This document shows positions 14,563 to 22,308 of a stretch of 31,100 bases of DNA, piece after piece. This DNA comes from Kistimonas scapharcae (GTDB taxonomy: Bacteria; Pseudomonadota; Gammaproteobacteria; Pseudomonadales; Endozoicomonadaceae). The DNA lies in the NCBI RefSeq assembly GCF_039540975.1, contig NZ_BAABFL010000064.1:1-31100 (forward strand). The letters run 5' to 3'. Under the pieces are notes generated by a model that saw nothing but the letters and a program-made list of their open reading frames with translations, had not been told where the DNA came from and made no database searches. The translations under genes were made by a program, and so were the position numbers. Within the stretch, counting starts at the first letter, position 1; each line of letters opens with the position of its first letter.

Positions 14563-14838
14563 ATGAACAAGGCACAACTGGTTGAATTGCTGGCCAAGCA
14601 AGCTGATTTGTCCAAGGCCCAGGCGGAGCGTGCACTCAAGGCGACCCTTGAAAATATTCAGGAGGCCCTGGCCAAAGGCGACGCGATTCAACTGACAGGC
14701 TTTGGTACTTTCAGCATTAATGAGCGTGCCGCCCGCACCGGCCGCAACCCGCAAACCGGACAGCCGATTCAGATTGCAGCGGCCAGAATTCCCACCTTCA
14801 AAGCCGGCAAGACGCTTAAGGAAGCGGTTAACCATTAA
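14563..14838 (+). CDS. hup: HU-family DNA-binding protein
   Basis: This 91-residue histone-like protein bends and compacts DNA as a dimer. The sequence is complete: MNKAQLVELLAKQADLSKAQ, helix 2, the glycine turn GDAIQLTGFGTFSI, and the beta-arm signature ERAARTGRNPQTGQPIQI with the intercalating proline, ending FKAGKTLKEAVNH. It resembles HU-beta more than IHF. AGAGGA eight bases before ATG 14563 selects the start over frames opening further upstream. A terminator follows at 14863. This is a second-type HU locus: it is not next to lon or ppiD, the usual hupB neighbours. Confidence 0.93.
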   Translation: MNKAQLVELLAKQADLSKAQAERALKATLENIQEALAKGDAIQLTGFGTFSINERAARTGRNPQTGQPIQIAAARIPTFKAGKTLKEAVNH

Positions 14839-14862
14839 CCTGGTGTGACTCTGAAACGACAG

Positions 14863-14889
14863 GCGTCTTCGCTGTGAAGACGCTGTTCT
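14863..14889 (+). terminator. Intrinsic terminator of the HU gene
   Basis: GCGTCTTC (14863-14870) and GAAGACGC (14876-14883) form a perfect 8-bp stem with a 5-nt loop, followed by TGTTCTT. It lies 25 bases after the HU stop. Confidence 0.75.
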
Positions 14890-14958
14890 TGAGCCGGTCT
14901 TGCATTTTCCCGACATGACTCGGTATCCTGTTCAAAAAAGCAACAGGAACAGCAGGCA

Positions 14959-15237
14959 ATGGAATACCTGACCGGTACTGTCAAATGGTTCAGTAATGCC
15001 AAGGGTTTGGGGTTTATAGATCCCATGTCGGAATCCCATCAGGAAGACATTTTCATTCATTACAGTGTGATCCAGATGGAAGGGTTCAAAACCCTGAAGG
15101 CGGCTCAGACCGTGCAATTCCTGATGGAACGGGGAGCCAAGGGGTTTCTTGCCACCTGTGTCATACCGGTATATGAAACTCGCGACGAGTACCTTATCCT
15201 AAGGCGGCAGCAGGGAGAAACGGCACAGGAAACCTAA
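14959..15237 (+). CDS. Cold-shock-domain protein (CspD-like variant)
   Basis: This 92-residue protein is a single cold-shock domain plus a C-terminal tail. GTVKWFSNAKGLGFI contains RNP1 and DIFIHYSVI RNP2, both used to bind single-stranded nucleic acid. RNP1 has KGLGFI rather than the usual KGFGFI, replacing one stacking aromatic with Leu, and the sequence between the motifs (DPMSESHQE) is longer than in CspA. The C-terminal ETRDEYLILRRQQGE tail is beyond the standard 70 residues. It probably modulates RNA structure or single-stranded DNA binding; a specific role cannot be read from the sequence. CAGGAA precedes ATG 14959. Confidence 0.85.
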   Translation: MEYLTGTVKWFSNAKGLGFIDPMSESHQEDIFIHYSVIQMEGFKTLKAAQTVQFLMERGAKGFLATCVIPVYETRDEYLILRRQQGETAQET

Positions 15238-15528
15238 GGATTCTCCACCTGGTTGCTGTTCAAATCCATCAATCGGACTTTTCGCGTCTGCATTCTGGCA
15301 CCTTCCTGTTCGGGCGCTTATCGCCTGACTCACCCAATAATTCAGTAAATAACATCTTGTAGAAACCACTCCGTCACCGGGTACCTCATGCACGTTTTCA
15401 ATGTGTTTCTCCCCTGAATGCGATGACAGGAACTTCCCCGGCTCTGCCATGTCGAAGCACTCAACCAAAGTCATCAGTCATATGGATGAGTGGGAAGGAC
15501 ATAGTCAACGGTACACAGGAGGTTAACC
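15238..15528. other. Intergenic region upstream of the tail-anchored hypothetical gene
   Basis: No gene is supported. The only clear element is the strong AGGAGG at 15517-15522 serving the GTG at 15529. A promoter is presumably present but no convincing -35/-10 pair stands out. Confidence 0.4.
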
Positions 15529-15936
15529 GTGGGAGAGGTACATCGGTTTCAGAAGAGCGAAACACATTCAGGCAATTCAAACAGGGCAGGTCAGACATAT
15601 CGACGCAAGTGCTCGAATAAACAACGATTGAAAGGCCTGGATGAAATGGGGGTCTCCGGCCTGTGTCCATCGCTGGAGAAGAGTCGGGGGCAGATAGGGC
15701 TCCGGGCCTCACGATTGCAACGTTTGGTTCGTAACGCCGTTTTTAATTGTCGACGAAAAAGTTTGAGCCGGATGACGGTCAGTGAGCTGGAAGATGCCTT
15801 CCGGTCATCGTCGTCGGATTCTGGTGGCTGCGACAGACCCGGAAGTGAAAGGCGTTCATTTCTGAAAGTCTTCGGGATGGGACTGCTTTGGATGCTGCCC
15901 TGGTTGTTGGTGCTGGTTTATCTATGGTTGATATGA
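15529..15936 (+). CDS. Hypothetical basic protein with C-terminal membrane anchor
   Basis: This is a 135-residue protein starting at GTG 15529, six bases after a perfect AGGAGG (15517-15522), which settles the start. The body is hydrophilic and basic. Residues 75-92 resemble DUF1127-type or small regulator proteins only loosely (NCRRKSLSRMTVSELEDAFR), and the end is a single hydrophobic helix (FGMGLLWMLPWLLVLVYLWL) preceded by RRSFLK. That is a tail-anchor topology: cytoplasmic N-terminus with the last 20 residues in the inner membrane. Not recognised as a named family, and no linked gene points to a role. The next gene is 127 bases downstream. Confidence 0.6.
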   Translation: MGEVHRFQKSETHSGNSNRAGQTYRRKCSNKQRLKGLDEMGVSGLCPSLEKSRGQIGLRASRLQRLVRNAVFNCRRKSLSRMTVSELEDAFRSSSSDSGGCDRPGSERRSFLKVFGMGLLWMLPWLLVLVYLWLI

Positions 15937-16063
15937 CGTTAAGCGTCGAATTTTGCCATTTTCATTGAAAGTCATTCTGACCGCATGGACATGATACAAC
16001 CGCTTCGATCAGAGTTAGCCCCGCAAACCATGCTTATACGTGCAATAACAATAAAGGATTACA

Positions 16064-16702
16064 ATGAAAAATATTGCAGGATCCTTCTGTCTGGGGGCGG
16101 CTTTGGCAGTAATGGCCGGATGCAATCCTGTTCCGCCGGCAACCGGCATCAGTCACCAGGCGCAGGAAAAAATTCAGGCAACCCAGCACTGGCAGACGAT
16201 CGCCAGCCATCTTGCCGGTAAAATCACCACCTCTGCCGGTAATTCTGATCAGCCTTTTTATATTGACAGCGAGGGGCGGCAAGGCGTCTTCGGGCGTGTG
16301 TTTGCCGACATGATGACCAGTGCGCTTCTGGCATCCGGTGCAAGGGTGTCCGAGCATCCTGATAACGCACTCGCTATCAGCTACGATGTCGAAACTGTCA
16401 GGCAGCCCTCGGATCGTGATGGGGAGTATCCCTGGCTGTTTACCGCCGCCACTGCCACGTATTACCTTATTGATGGTCTGGCCGGCGATGCCGCAGCGGT
16501 CATGGCGGTTGGAGCGGATGTCGCCCGACTGCAACCCTCCAGAACCCGTACCGAGCTTGCAATCACCACCCGTGTCACCGATCGTGGTCAAGTGTTGTTT
16601 TCAGAGACGGGCGTCTATTACATCACTGACCACTCGGCGTCCCACTATATGGGGGGAAACCGTGGAGGGAAAACCTTCCAGTTGACCAATGGTAGTGAGT
16701 AA
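16064..16702 (+). CDS. Uncharacterised lipoprotein
   Basis: This 212-residue protein has a signal peptide and lipobox (LAVMAG-C, cleavage before C20), then Asn at +2. The body has small repeating hydrophobic-alternating strands (ALAISYDVETV, TELAITTRVTDRG, VLFSETGVYYIT), like the strand-rich surface of small outer-membrane lipoproteins. A glycine/alanine-rich stretch (LIDGLAGDAAAVMAVGADVA) could be a short membrane-embedded segment. AAAGGA precedes ATG 16064. It lies 19 bases before the next lipoprotein gene and is probably co-transcribed with it. Family not recognised; a role with the FlgO-like neighbour is an inference from pairing. Confidence 0.6.
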   Translation: MKNIAGSFCLGAALAVMAGCNPVPPATGISHQAQEKIQATQHWQTIASHLAGKITTSAGNSDQPFYIDSEGRQGVFGRVFADMMTSALLASGARVSEHPDNALAISYDVETVRQPSDRDGEYPWLFTAATATYYLIDGLAGDAAAVMAVGADVARLQPSRTRTELAITTRVTDRGQVLFSETGVYYITDHSASHYMGGNRGGKTFQLTNGSE

Positions 16703-16721
16703 GGAGCGGGAGGTTTTTATC

Positions 16722-17258
16722 ATGTATCGTCTTATTGCAAAACTTGCCGGGTCTGTACTGTTGCTGACGTTACTGGCCGGATGCCAGAGTATCAACAGTC
16801 AGACGTCGGGTTCCAACCTGATCAGTAACAGCCATTTCGCCGCCAGTGAGCTGGTCAGGAAAGCGGGGGTAGCACTGCCGCCTGGTGCATCAGTGATCGC
16901 TACCAGTTTTGTTAGCATTGACAGTCTGGAATCCTCCTCAACCCTCGGACGTATTGTTGGTGAGCAGGTGGCTACGGGCTTGGCCGATGCTGGCTACCGG
17001 GTGATTGAGCTGAAAATGCGTGACCGGATTTTCATTAACGCCGGTGCCGGTGAGTTTATGTTGTCCAGGGAGTTGCGCCATATCAGTAATTTTCATGAGG
17101 CGCAGGCTGTGGCGGTCGGCACCTATGCTGTTGGCACAGAGTATCTGTATATTAATACCCGGCTGATTGATGCTGGCACCAACCTGGTTATCGCCTCCAT
17201 GGATTACCGCCTGCCCATGAACCGGGATGTACGGCAGCTTTTGAGAAACAGTTTCTGA
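16722..17258 (+). CDS. FlgO-domain outer membrane lipoprotein
   Basis: This 178-residue lipoprotein has the lipobox LLAG-C. The region ALPPGASVIATSFVSIDSLE, then SSTLGRIVGEQVATGLADAG and YRVIELKMRD, is the FlgO domain pattern (an alpha/beta fold in which a family protein begins with LxPGxxVxVxSFV). The C-terminal half contains VGTYAVGTEYLYINTRLIDA and ASMDYRLP. Vibrio FlgO is needed for flagellar function and outer-membrane localisation, but the domain also occurs in proteins far from flagellar genes. GGGAGG at 16708-16713 selects ATG 16722 over a GTG at 16689. No flagellar genes are in the window, so the name should be treated as domain-level only. Confidence 0.75.
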   Translation: MYRLIAKLAGSVLLLTLLAGCQSINSQTSGSNLISNSHFAASELVRKAGVALPPGASVIATSFVSIDSLESSSTLGRIVGEQVATGLADAGYRVIELKMRDRIFINAGAGEFMLSRELRHISNFHEAQAVAVGTYAVGTEYLYINTRLIDAGTNLVIASMDYRLPMNRDVRQLLRNSF

Positions 17259-18199
17259 TAGTGTTCAAATGGGTTGGTTCAAACCTGCGGTGTTATGCCG
17301 CAGGTGTTACGTTAATCGGGCTGGACGCCAGTGTTGCTAACACATTTCCATTATTCTGAATGTTCCGTGTGACGATGATGGTAACAACGGTCTGATCACG
17401 ATCGCTAATGAATGTTTAACGGAGTCGGACGAATAAAAATCCCCCGCATGGGCGGGCGTTTCGCCTGTGGTTCCATGAAACGGGATAACGACCGGTCATC
17501 CCTGACCAGAGCCTGTTAGCGGCGCGGATAATAGAGTCTTGTTATAAGTAGGATTTTGACTCATGTCAAAAGGACGGGTTGTGCTGATGATTTAGTAGGT
17601 GCCGGCTCCCTGTGTTCTGAACTTTTAAATATCATCACTGCTGTGTTGCATTAGATATCATTCTACTCATGACAGGTTGCAGAGCCATGTTCCGGCAGTA
17701 CCATGGCTCTGCCATGGTTCGGATGCCAGGCCTGCACGCCTGAGCGGTAACAGACTACCCTGCTGCGGTGGTGGCAAACAGGTCTGACAGTCCGCTTTTG
17801 TTCGTCAAATAGCACGCTATTCTCCTCACAAAACCAAACTGTCAGCCACTGTTATCCACCCTCCTCGCGACGGGCGCTGTTACCGTCAGGCGATGACTAT
17901 GGCCAGCACATCCGGACGAATCTGGAAAATAGAAAGTGTTGTCATTTGAGGTGGGCAATCAAATTTTGACTTCATTGCGTGCGAACAGTTCAGGGGTGTC
18001 AGGGATGCTGGCAGTGACTGTCGACTGCGCTGACTGAAAAAGTGATGCGTAATGTTATCGATACTGTATTGATGCCGGTAAAAGGGTAGCCGGATTGGCA
18101 AAATGAGGTAACAAAGAGAGCCATATTGACTGTCATATTGGTCAGCCATATCGACATTTAAGGACAATTCAGGGACAGTTTGAGGGGGATTTCAGGGTA

Positions 18200-18236
18200 A
18201 AACAGGGGAAATCTGTTACAATTCCCCCTGTTTTTG
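18200..18236 (+). terminator. Intrinsic terminator upstream of the mutT unit
   Basis: AAACAGGGGAA (18200-18210) pairs with TTCCCCCTGTTT (18222-18233) and runs into TTTTTG. It has an 11-nt loop and one bulge. It faces plus-strand transcription coming from the structured region. Confidence 0.6.
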
Positions 18237-18246
18237 TTAGCGTAAG

Positions 18247-18293
18247 TTGTTGATATTCAACAAGGTTATTAAAATGAAGAATTATATAATCTT
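18247..18293. promoter_or_regulatory. Palindromes and -10-like hexamer upstream of leader ORF and mutT
   Basis: TTGTTGA-tat-TCAACAA (18247-18263) is a perfect 7-bp inverted repeat. It is followed by a near-palindrome centred on TTATATAA (18274-18294) that contains TATAAT at 18285-18290. The arrangement resembles an operator next to a promoter -10, for the unit beginning with the leader ORF at 18401. No good -35 is seen. Confidence 0.45.
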
Positions 18294-18400
18294 CAATGCC
18301 GAATACCGCACATAATACTTTTACGCACAATGCTTTTTGCCTGTTGTGCTATCGATTGTAGTTGCTCGTGCTGTTTGATAGTCGCTGTGGGGAAGGAGCT

Positions 18401-18475
18401 ATGCTGACTCAAGTCAATCGCTCGATATTTTTCACCGATAAGTGGGTATTCCATTACAAATGGTTAATCAGATAG
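18401..18475 (+). CDS. 24-residue leader ORF overlapping the mutT start
   Basis: ATG 18401 is preceded by GGGGAAGGAG, by far the best ribosome binding site in this region, and the frame (MLTQVNRSIFFTDKWV...) ends at TAG 18473-18475. It overlaps the mutT ATG at 18460 by 16 bases in another frame. The mutT start itself has only a weak ribosome binding site, so translation of this ORF may be needed to load mutT (coupling). It could also be a remnant of a longer gene. Not recognised as a peptide family. Confidence 0.4.
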   Translation: MLTQVNRSIFFTDKWVFHYKWLIR

Positions 18476-19404
18476 TACATGTGGCAGCTGCGGTCATTGA
18501 GCGTGGTGATGACCATATTCTTCTTGCCATGAGGCCTGATGATAAGCATCAGGGCGGGCTTTGGGAATTCCCTGGAGGGAAACTCGTAGCTGGAGAATCT
18601 GTCCATGAGGCATTGTCTCGGGAATTAAAGGAAGAGCTTGGTATTTTAGTAGTTGACAGTTCTCCGTTGATTAGAATCCATCATGAGTATCCTGATAAAA
18701 ATGTGCTTCTTGATGTGTGGAGGGTAACTGGGTTTGCTGGTGAGCCTTATGGTTGTGAGGGGCAGGAGGTGCGTTGGGTTAAGCGCGAAAACCTCACTCA
18801 TTATGAGTTTCCGGCCGCGAATAATCCTATAGTAGCTGCCGCACGTTTACCGGATAAGTATCTGGTAACAGGGGTATTTGCTACAGAGGAAGAACTATTC
18901 CGGCGATTGCATTCTGCCATGGCATTAGGGCTTAGATTGGTTCAGTTCAGGGCGCCTTGGCTTGAGTCTGATGCATATATGGCGCTTGCTGAGATTATGG
19001 CAGGTGTGTGTAGGGAGTCGGGTAGCACGCTGATGTTGAAGGGGGATGTGTCTCTCTTGTTGGAGGATTGGGTTGATGGTATCCACTTAACGGCTGACCA
19101 GTTGCAACGACTCCGTAGCAAGGGATGGCAGTATTGCGGTGATAAGCTTCTGGCTGCTTCCTGTCATTCTGATATTGAGTTGGCTTGGGCTGCAGCGATT
19201 GGCTGCTCTTTTGCTACCTTATCACCCGTTCATCAGACGGCTAGTCATCCATATGCAAAAAACCTTGGGAAAACATTGGCTCGGGCAATCACTGATAAGG
19301 CTGTTATTCCTGTTTTTTGGTTAGGAGGAATGGGGGAAGATGATCTGGGCTCAATTAAAGTCAATGGCGGGCAGGGGATGGCTTCAATTTCTTGCTGGTG
19401 GTAG
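18460..19404 (+). CDS. mutT: MutT-ThiE fusion: Nudix (8-oxo-dGTP) hydrolase with thiamine-phosphate-synthase-like domain
   Basis: This is a 314-residue fusion. Residues about 4-125 are a MutT-type Nudix hydrolase with the full signature GGKLVAGE...RELKEELGI (GGK at 39-41) and the family opening VHVAAAVIERGDDHILLAMR. MutT removes 8-oxo-dGTP from the nucleotide pool. Residues about 131-310 match the ThiE/TenI-like beta-barrel (VTGVFATEEELFRRLHSAMA, LRLVQFRAP, DGIHLTADQL, SPVHQTASHP, FWLGGMGEDDL). This fusion is known in pseudomonads and related bacteria. The C-terminal domain's activity is unproven in that arrangement. The usual neighbours (secA, argJ) are not here. Codon use is AT-richer than in the flanking core genes. 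Confidence 0.88.
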   Translation: MVNQIVHVAAAVIERGDDHILLAMRPDDKHQGGLWEFPGGKLVAGESVHEALSRELKEELGILVVDSSPLIRIHHEYPDKNVLLDVWRVTGFAGEPYGCEGQEVRWVKRENLTHYEFPAANNPIVAAARLPDKYLVTGVFATEEELFRRLHSAMALGLRLVQFRAPWLESDAYMALAEIMAGVCRESGSTLMLKGDVSLLLEDWVDGIHLTADQLQRLRSKGWQYCGDKLLAASCHSDIELAWAAAIGCSFATLSPVHQTASHPYAKNLGKTLARAITDKAVIPVFWLGGMGEDDLGSIKVNGGQGMASISCWW

Positions 19405-19525
19405 GTGTTTTCAGTATTTGTTATAAAAAGGTGGCTGATTATTAGCAAAATGTTGTGCTTTTCGATGAAACTTTAGAAATGTGGTGCTGTCTTACTCATA
19501 TAAAGCTTTATTTGGGTGGGCAGTA

Positions 19526-20767
19526 ATGATTGGAAATGCTTTCGGTTGTATGTTTTGTTATTTTCCTTGCATTCGAGATGTAAGGCAAGAAGATCGTGAG
19601 TTGCAGACTGCTAATTTTGGAAATCGGGATGTCAGGGTTTCTGCGCAGGATTATCAGCATTTTGCACGTCATTCTGAAGTTGTTGGACAAATGTTTGATA
19701 ACCCAGAAGATGAAACTGTTGGGCTTTTCTCACCGTTGCCTGAGCGTCAAGTGGAAAGTGAAGGTACGGTGACAGGCATATTTTGCGATAAAAGAAAGGA
19801 TGGCCGAGAGACCAGGGCAGAGAGTTTACCCTCTCCTGGCGTGGCTAGGCGTGATATTTGGTTTTTAAAATCAGTTCATCTCTCTTCATTGGCAACAGAA
19901 ATAAAAAGGATTATGCAGAGTCTGTTTTATCGGGCATTGTCTTACTTTTGTTCAGGTGATAGATCTGATTTTTATTTGCAAAAAAGTTTGTATTTTTATT
20001 CAAAGACTAATTTATATTTTCGGGAAGAGGCTGGTGCTCGATTAATGCAGCTGGTGCTAGGTAAACTTTCAGAGGGTGAGGAGGGAGCTGAGAGGTGGTA
20101 TCGTGCGAGAGTGTATTGCGAGATGCAAGACGGTCAGGTTGTGCATCCAGAGTTGGCAGTAAAAGACGTTAGCCCTTGTGAAGGGGTTGATTTTGAACGA
20201 CTTATTAGTGAAATCGAACAGGCGTCTCGCGCTAGACCTCCAAGTGCCCGTGTGCTCCCAAGGGATTATTTCAAAGCAGGCGGTGATCCTGCGCTGCTTT
20301 ATTTTCTGCGACTTTTGCTTTTAGCCGATGAAGACTGTTTAAAAGCAGGGAATTATTTGATTAAGCGTGATCCTGATGAGAAGCAAAGGCCAGAGTTTGT
20401 GGGTATTGATTGGGGTATGATTTTCTATCGCGGCGGAAGTAAATTGCGTTCATCTGTATCAAAAGAGCAATTGCTGCAAAGGGTTATGAAAAAATCATGG
20501 AAGCATTATGCGCAATACTCTTGCAGGACAACCATGATCGAGTTGTTGCAAAGAATGGAAGAGCTTGACCCTGGGTATCTTAGCCTCAAGTTCGATGAAG
20601 CGTTAAGATTAATTCAGGCGTGTACTCCTGAAGAGTTAAATCAATGTGTTGATAGAGTGCCTGATGTTGCAGTGGATGGAGCTGCTGAGAGCGAGAGAGC
20701 TAGAATACAGGGGCACCTTGCTTGGAGAAGAGGTTTGGCTGAAAGGTTTTTGCAACAGCGGGCTTAG
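19526..20767 (+). CDS. Unrecognised 413-residue protein, AT-rich, possible effector-like
   Basis: This is a large protein with no family I recognise. ATG 19526 opens MIGNAFGCMFCYFPCIRDVR; a GTG at 19481 is an alternative and adds a few hydrophobic residues. A basic, polar middle with a disordered EDETVGLFSPLPERQVESEG region is followed by a helical C-terminal half. Residues about 266-307 read LYFLRLLLLADEDCLKAGNY...EFVGIDWGMIFY, in which D-x4-5-N followed by I-D-W-G could correspond to a kinase catalytic loop and metal-binding Asp, as in atypical kinase-fold effectors. That reading is speculative. Composition is AT-rich and unlike the flanking core genes. It lies between mutT and the opposite-strand yacG, as a likely insertion in an otherwise conserved neighbourhood. 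Confidence 0.55.
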   Translation: MIGNAFGCMFCYFPCIRDVRQEDRELQTANFGNRDVRVSAQDYQHFARHSEVVGQMFDNPEDETVGLFSPLPERQVESEGTVTGIFCDKRKDGRETRAESLPSPGVARRDIWFLKSVHLSSLATEIKRIMQSLFYRALSYFCSGDRSDFYLQKSLYFYSKTNLYFREEAGARLMQLVLGKLSEGEEGAERWYRARVYCEMQDGQVVHPELAVKDVSPCEGVDFERLISEIEQASRARPPSARVLPRDYFKAGGDPALLYFLRLLLLADEDCLKAGNYLIKRDPDEKQRPEFVGIDWGMIFYRGGSKLRSSVSKEQLLQRVMKKSWKHYAQYSCRTTMIELLQRMEELDPGYLSLKFDEALRLIQACTPEELNQCVDRVPDVAVDGAAESERARIQGHLAWRRGLAERFLQQRA

Positions 20768-20853
20768 TAGCGGGTAGCCCCCAAAAAATCTATTAGAGTA
20801 AAATTGGATGGTGCTTATCGGTTTGAATGGATATTGGTATGTACTTGCTTATT

Positions 20854-21042
20854 TTACTGGCTGCTTAAATCGGTTTCCATAATATCATCGAACTGGTTAT
20901 CTCCCGGTATTTTGTGCTCTTCCTTGGCCCAGGCGCCAAGATCAATCAATCGGCACCGCTCGCAACAGAAAGGGCGAAATTTATTCTCGGATTTCCAGAG
21001 TACTTTTTTGCCGCATGTTGGGCATTTTACAGCAGTAGTCAT
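20854..21042 (-). CDS. yacG: DNA gyrase inhibitor YacG
   Basis: This 62-residue zinc protein (a further ATG at 21057 would add five residues) binds GyrB and inhibits gyrase. The zinc ligands CPTC and CCERC are both present, and FRPFC...RCRLIDLGAWAKEE is the YacG signature. A divergent acidic C-terminus (GDNQFDDIMETDLSS) follows, as in other family members. I chose the ATG at 21042 by alignment to the E. coli protein; neither start has a strong ribosome binding site. It usually sits with coaE and pilD; neither is next to it here. Confidence 0.9.
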   Translation of the reverse strand: MTTAVKCPTCGKKVLWKSENKFRPFCCERCRLIDLGAWAKEEHKIPGDNQFDDIMETDLSSQ

Positions 21043-21074
21043 AGTTATTTCTTGCATTGATACTTAAGAAGAGA

Positions 21075-21096
21075 AGGGCTCGCTTGCGCGAGCCCT
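21075..21096 (-). terminator. Terminator of bamD
   Basis: AGGGCTCGC (21075-21083) pairs with GCGAGCCCT (21088-21096), a perfect 9-bp stem with a TTGC loop, and on the minus strand it is followed by TTCTCTTCTT. It lies 19 bases past the bamD stop. On the plus strand TGTTTGTATTTT follows, so it may work in both directions. Confidence 0.75.
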
Positions 21097-21115
21097 GTTT
21101 GTATTTTAACTGAAC

Positions 21116-22093
21116 TTATCGCTTGGTGGACTGTTCCGGCGGTTTCGGAGCTGTCGCCTCATTACCGCTGTCGCCCAGCAGGCCGAAGGTGATTACATTC
21201 AGCCAGGAGCGACTTCTTGGGGTGTAAGGGTCAGGCTTGATCTCGTCGGCTGGTTTCCCGTCAACCAGGCCAAAGGTGATGATATTCCATACGGACGGAT
21301 CAACATCGGCATAGACCTTGTAACCCGTGAACTCACCGTTTTCACCAATCAGCTTGCTGTCCGGGTAGTTGGTTTTCAAAACTTCCAGCGCTTCATTAGC
21401 CGGCTGTTCCAGGTTCAGATGCTGATAGCCTTCCACCATCATCCCTAGGGCCTCTTCGACGACTGGCGTACCTTGCATGTGCTCGACAATGTAACGACCG
21501 CGGTTAATCGCCGCTACATAGGCCTTGCGCTTCATGTAATAGTTTGCGACGTGCAGCTCGTAGTATGACAGGCGGTTACGCAGGGCGATCATCCGCTGGC
21601 GGGCGTCGTTGGCGTAAGGGCTGTCCGGAAAGCGTTGCAGCAACTCAGAGAACTCGTTGAAGGACTGGCGAGCCTGCCCCGGATCACGCTTGGACATATC
21701 AACCGGGACATACCGCTCAATCAAGCCAAGGTCTGCGGTGTTAGACGCCAGACCACGCATGTAATAGGCGTAATCCACGTTTGGATGTTGTGGGTGCAGG
21801 CGAATGAAACGCTCAGCCGAGGCCCGTGCGGCTTCTGGCTCCATGTTCTTGTAGTAGGCATAGACCAGATCCAGCTGCGCCTGTTCGGCGAAGGGACCGA
21901 ACGGGTAGCGGGATTCCAGTGCCCGGAGTTTGTCAACGGCCTGGCTGTAGTTGCTGTTCTCCAGCGATTGCTGGGCCTGACGGTACAATTCGGCTTCAGA
22001 GAGGTTCTCGGGAACCTTCTCTTTCTCGCTGCTGGCGCAGGCTGTCAGGAATGTGACCAGGGCCAGAATAAAAAATCGTTTGCTCAGTAACAT
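21116..22093 (-). CDS. bamD: BamD, outer membrane protein assembly lipoprotein
   Basis: This 325-residue lipoprotein (lipobox LTACA, C20) is part of the BAM complex that inserts beta-barrel proteins in the outer membrane. TPR repeats are visible: LYRQAQQSLENSNYSQAVDK, LRALESRYPFGPFAEQAQLD, RASAERFIRLHPQHPNVDYA, and RQSFNEFSELLQRFPDSPYA. The Gly-rich LASNTADLGLIERYVPVDMSKRDPGQAR loop between repeats is the typical BamD stretch. It is longer than the E. coli protein (245 residues), with a 75-residue C-terminal extension that includes two related WNIITFGL and WLNVITFGL segments. It is divergent from rluD, as in most gammaproteobacteria. Confidence 0.93.
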   Translation of the reverse strand: MLLSKRFFILALVTFLTACASSEKEKVPENLSEAELYRQAQQSLENSNYSQAVDKLRALESRYPFGPFAEQAQLDLVYAYYKNMEPEAARASAERFIRLHPQHPNVDYAYYMRGLASNTADLGLIERYVPVDMSKRDPGQARQSFNEFSELLQRFPDSPYANDARQRMIALRNRLSYYELHVANYYMKRKAYVAAINRGRYIVEHMQGTPVVEEALGMMVEGYQHLNLEQPANEALEVLKTNYPDSKLIGENGEFTGYKVYADVDPSVWNIITFGLVDGKPADEIKPDPYTPRSRSWLNVITFGLLGDSGNEATAPKPPEQSTKR

Positions 22094-22308
22094 GTTTGCT
22101 CAATATCCCTGAGGTTTCCGTCCCCCGGAACCGGACGTGGTGTGATAAACTGCGTGACGTTAATTCTTCGTATTTAAACATAGGTCATAACCTAATCCCA
22201 AACGCTAAAATCGTGGATTTTTCTGCAATGGCAGGCTCGATTCATCCGCGTTTGTGACGGCTGCCTGTGTTTCCTGAACCCTGTTGGAATTTACTGTTCG
22301 GCTAATCA
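22094..22308. promoter_or_regulatory. Divergent promoter region between bamD and rluD
   Basis: 215 bases between the two divergent genes; both promoters must lie here. I see no strong operator or clear -35/-10 pair to name, and rluD has only a weak ribosome binding site. Confidence 0.35.

Larger units (their letters stand above)
17259..18400. other. Structured intergenic region without a supported gene
   Basis: About 1.1 kb with no convincing coding frame; the only long minus-strand frame (17886-18167) has neither start signal nor protein-like composition. It contains several inverted repeats: ACCTGCGG-N7-CCGCAGGT (17283-17305); CCCGC-atgg-GCGGG followed by cgTTT (17443-17460); TTTTGAC-tcat-GTCAAAA (17554-17571), close to a CRP/FNR-type site; GCAGAGCCATG-N12-CATGGCTCTGC (17679-17712); and three near-copies of CATATyGrC at about 12-13 bp spacing (18122-18155). 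A terminator (18200-18236) and the promoter palindromes of the next gene (18247-18290) close it. Confidence 0.5.

Noticed and set aside
17886..18167. 93-codon minus-strand frame in the structured spacer
   Set aside because: No ribosome binding site and protein-unlike composition.
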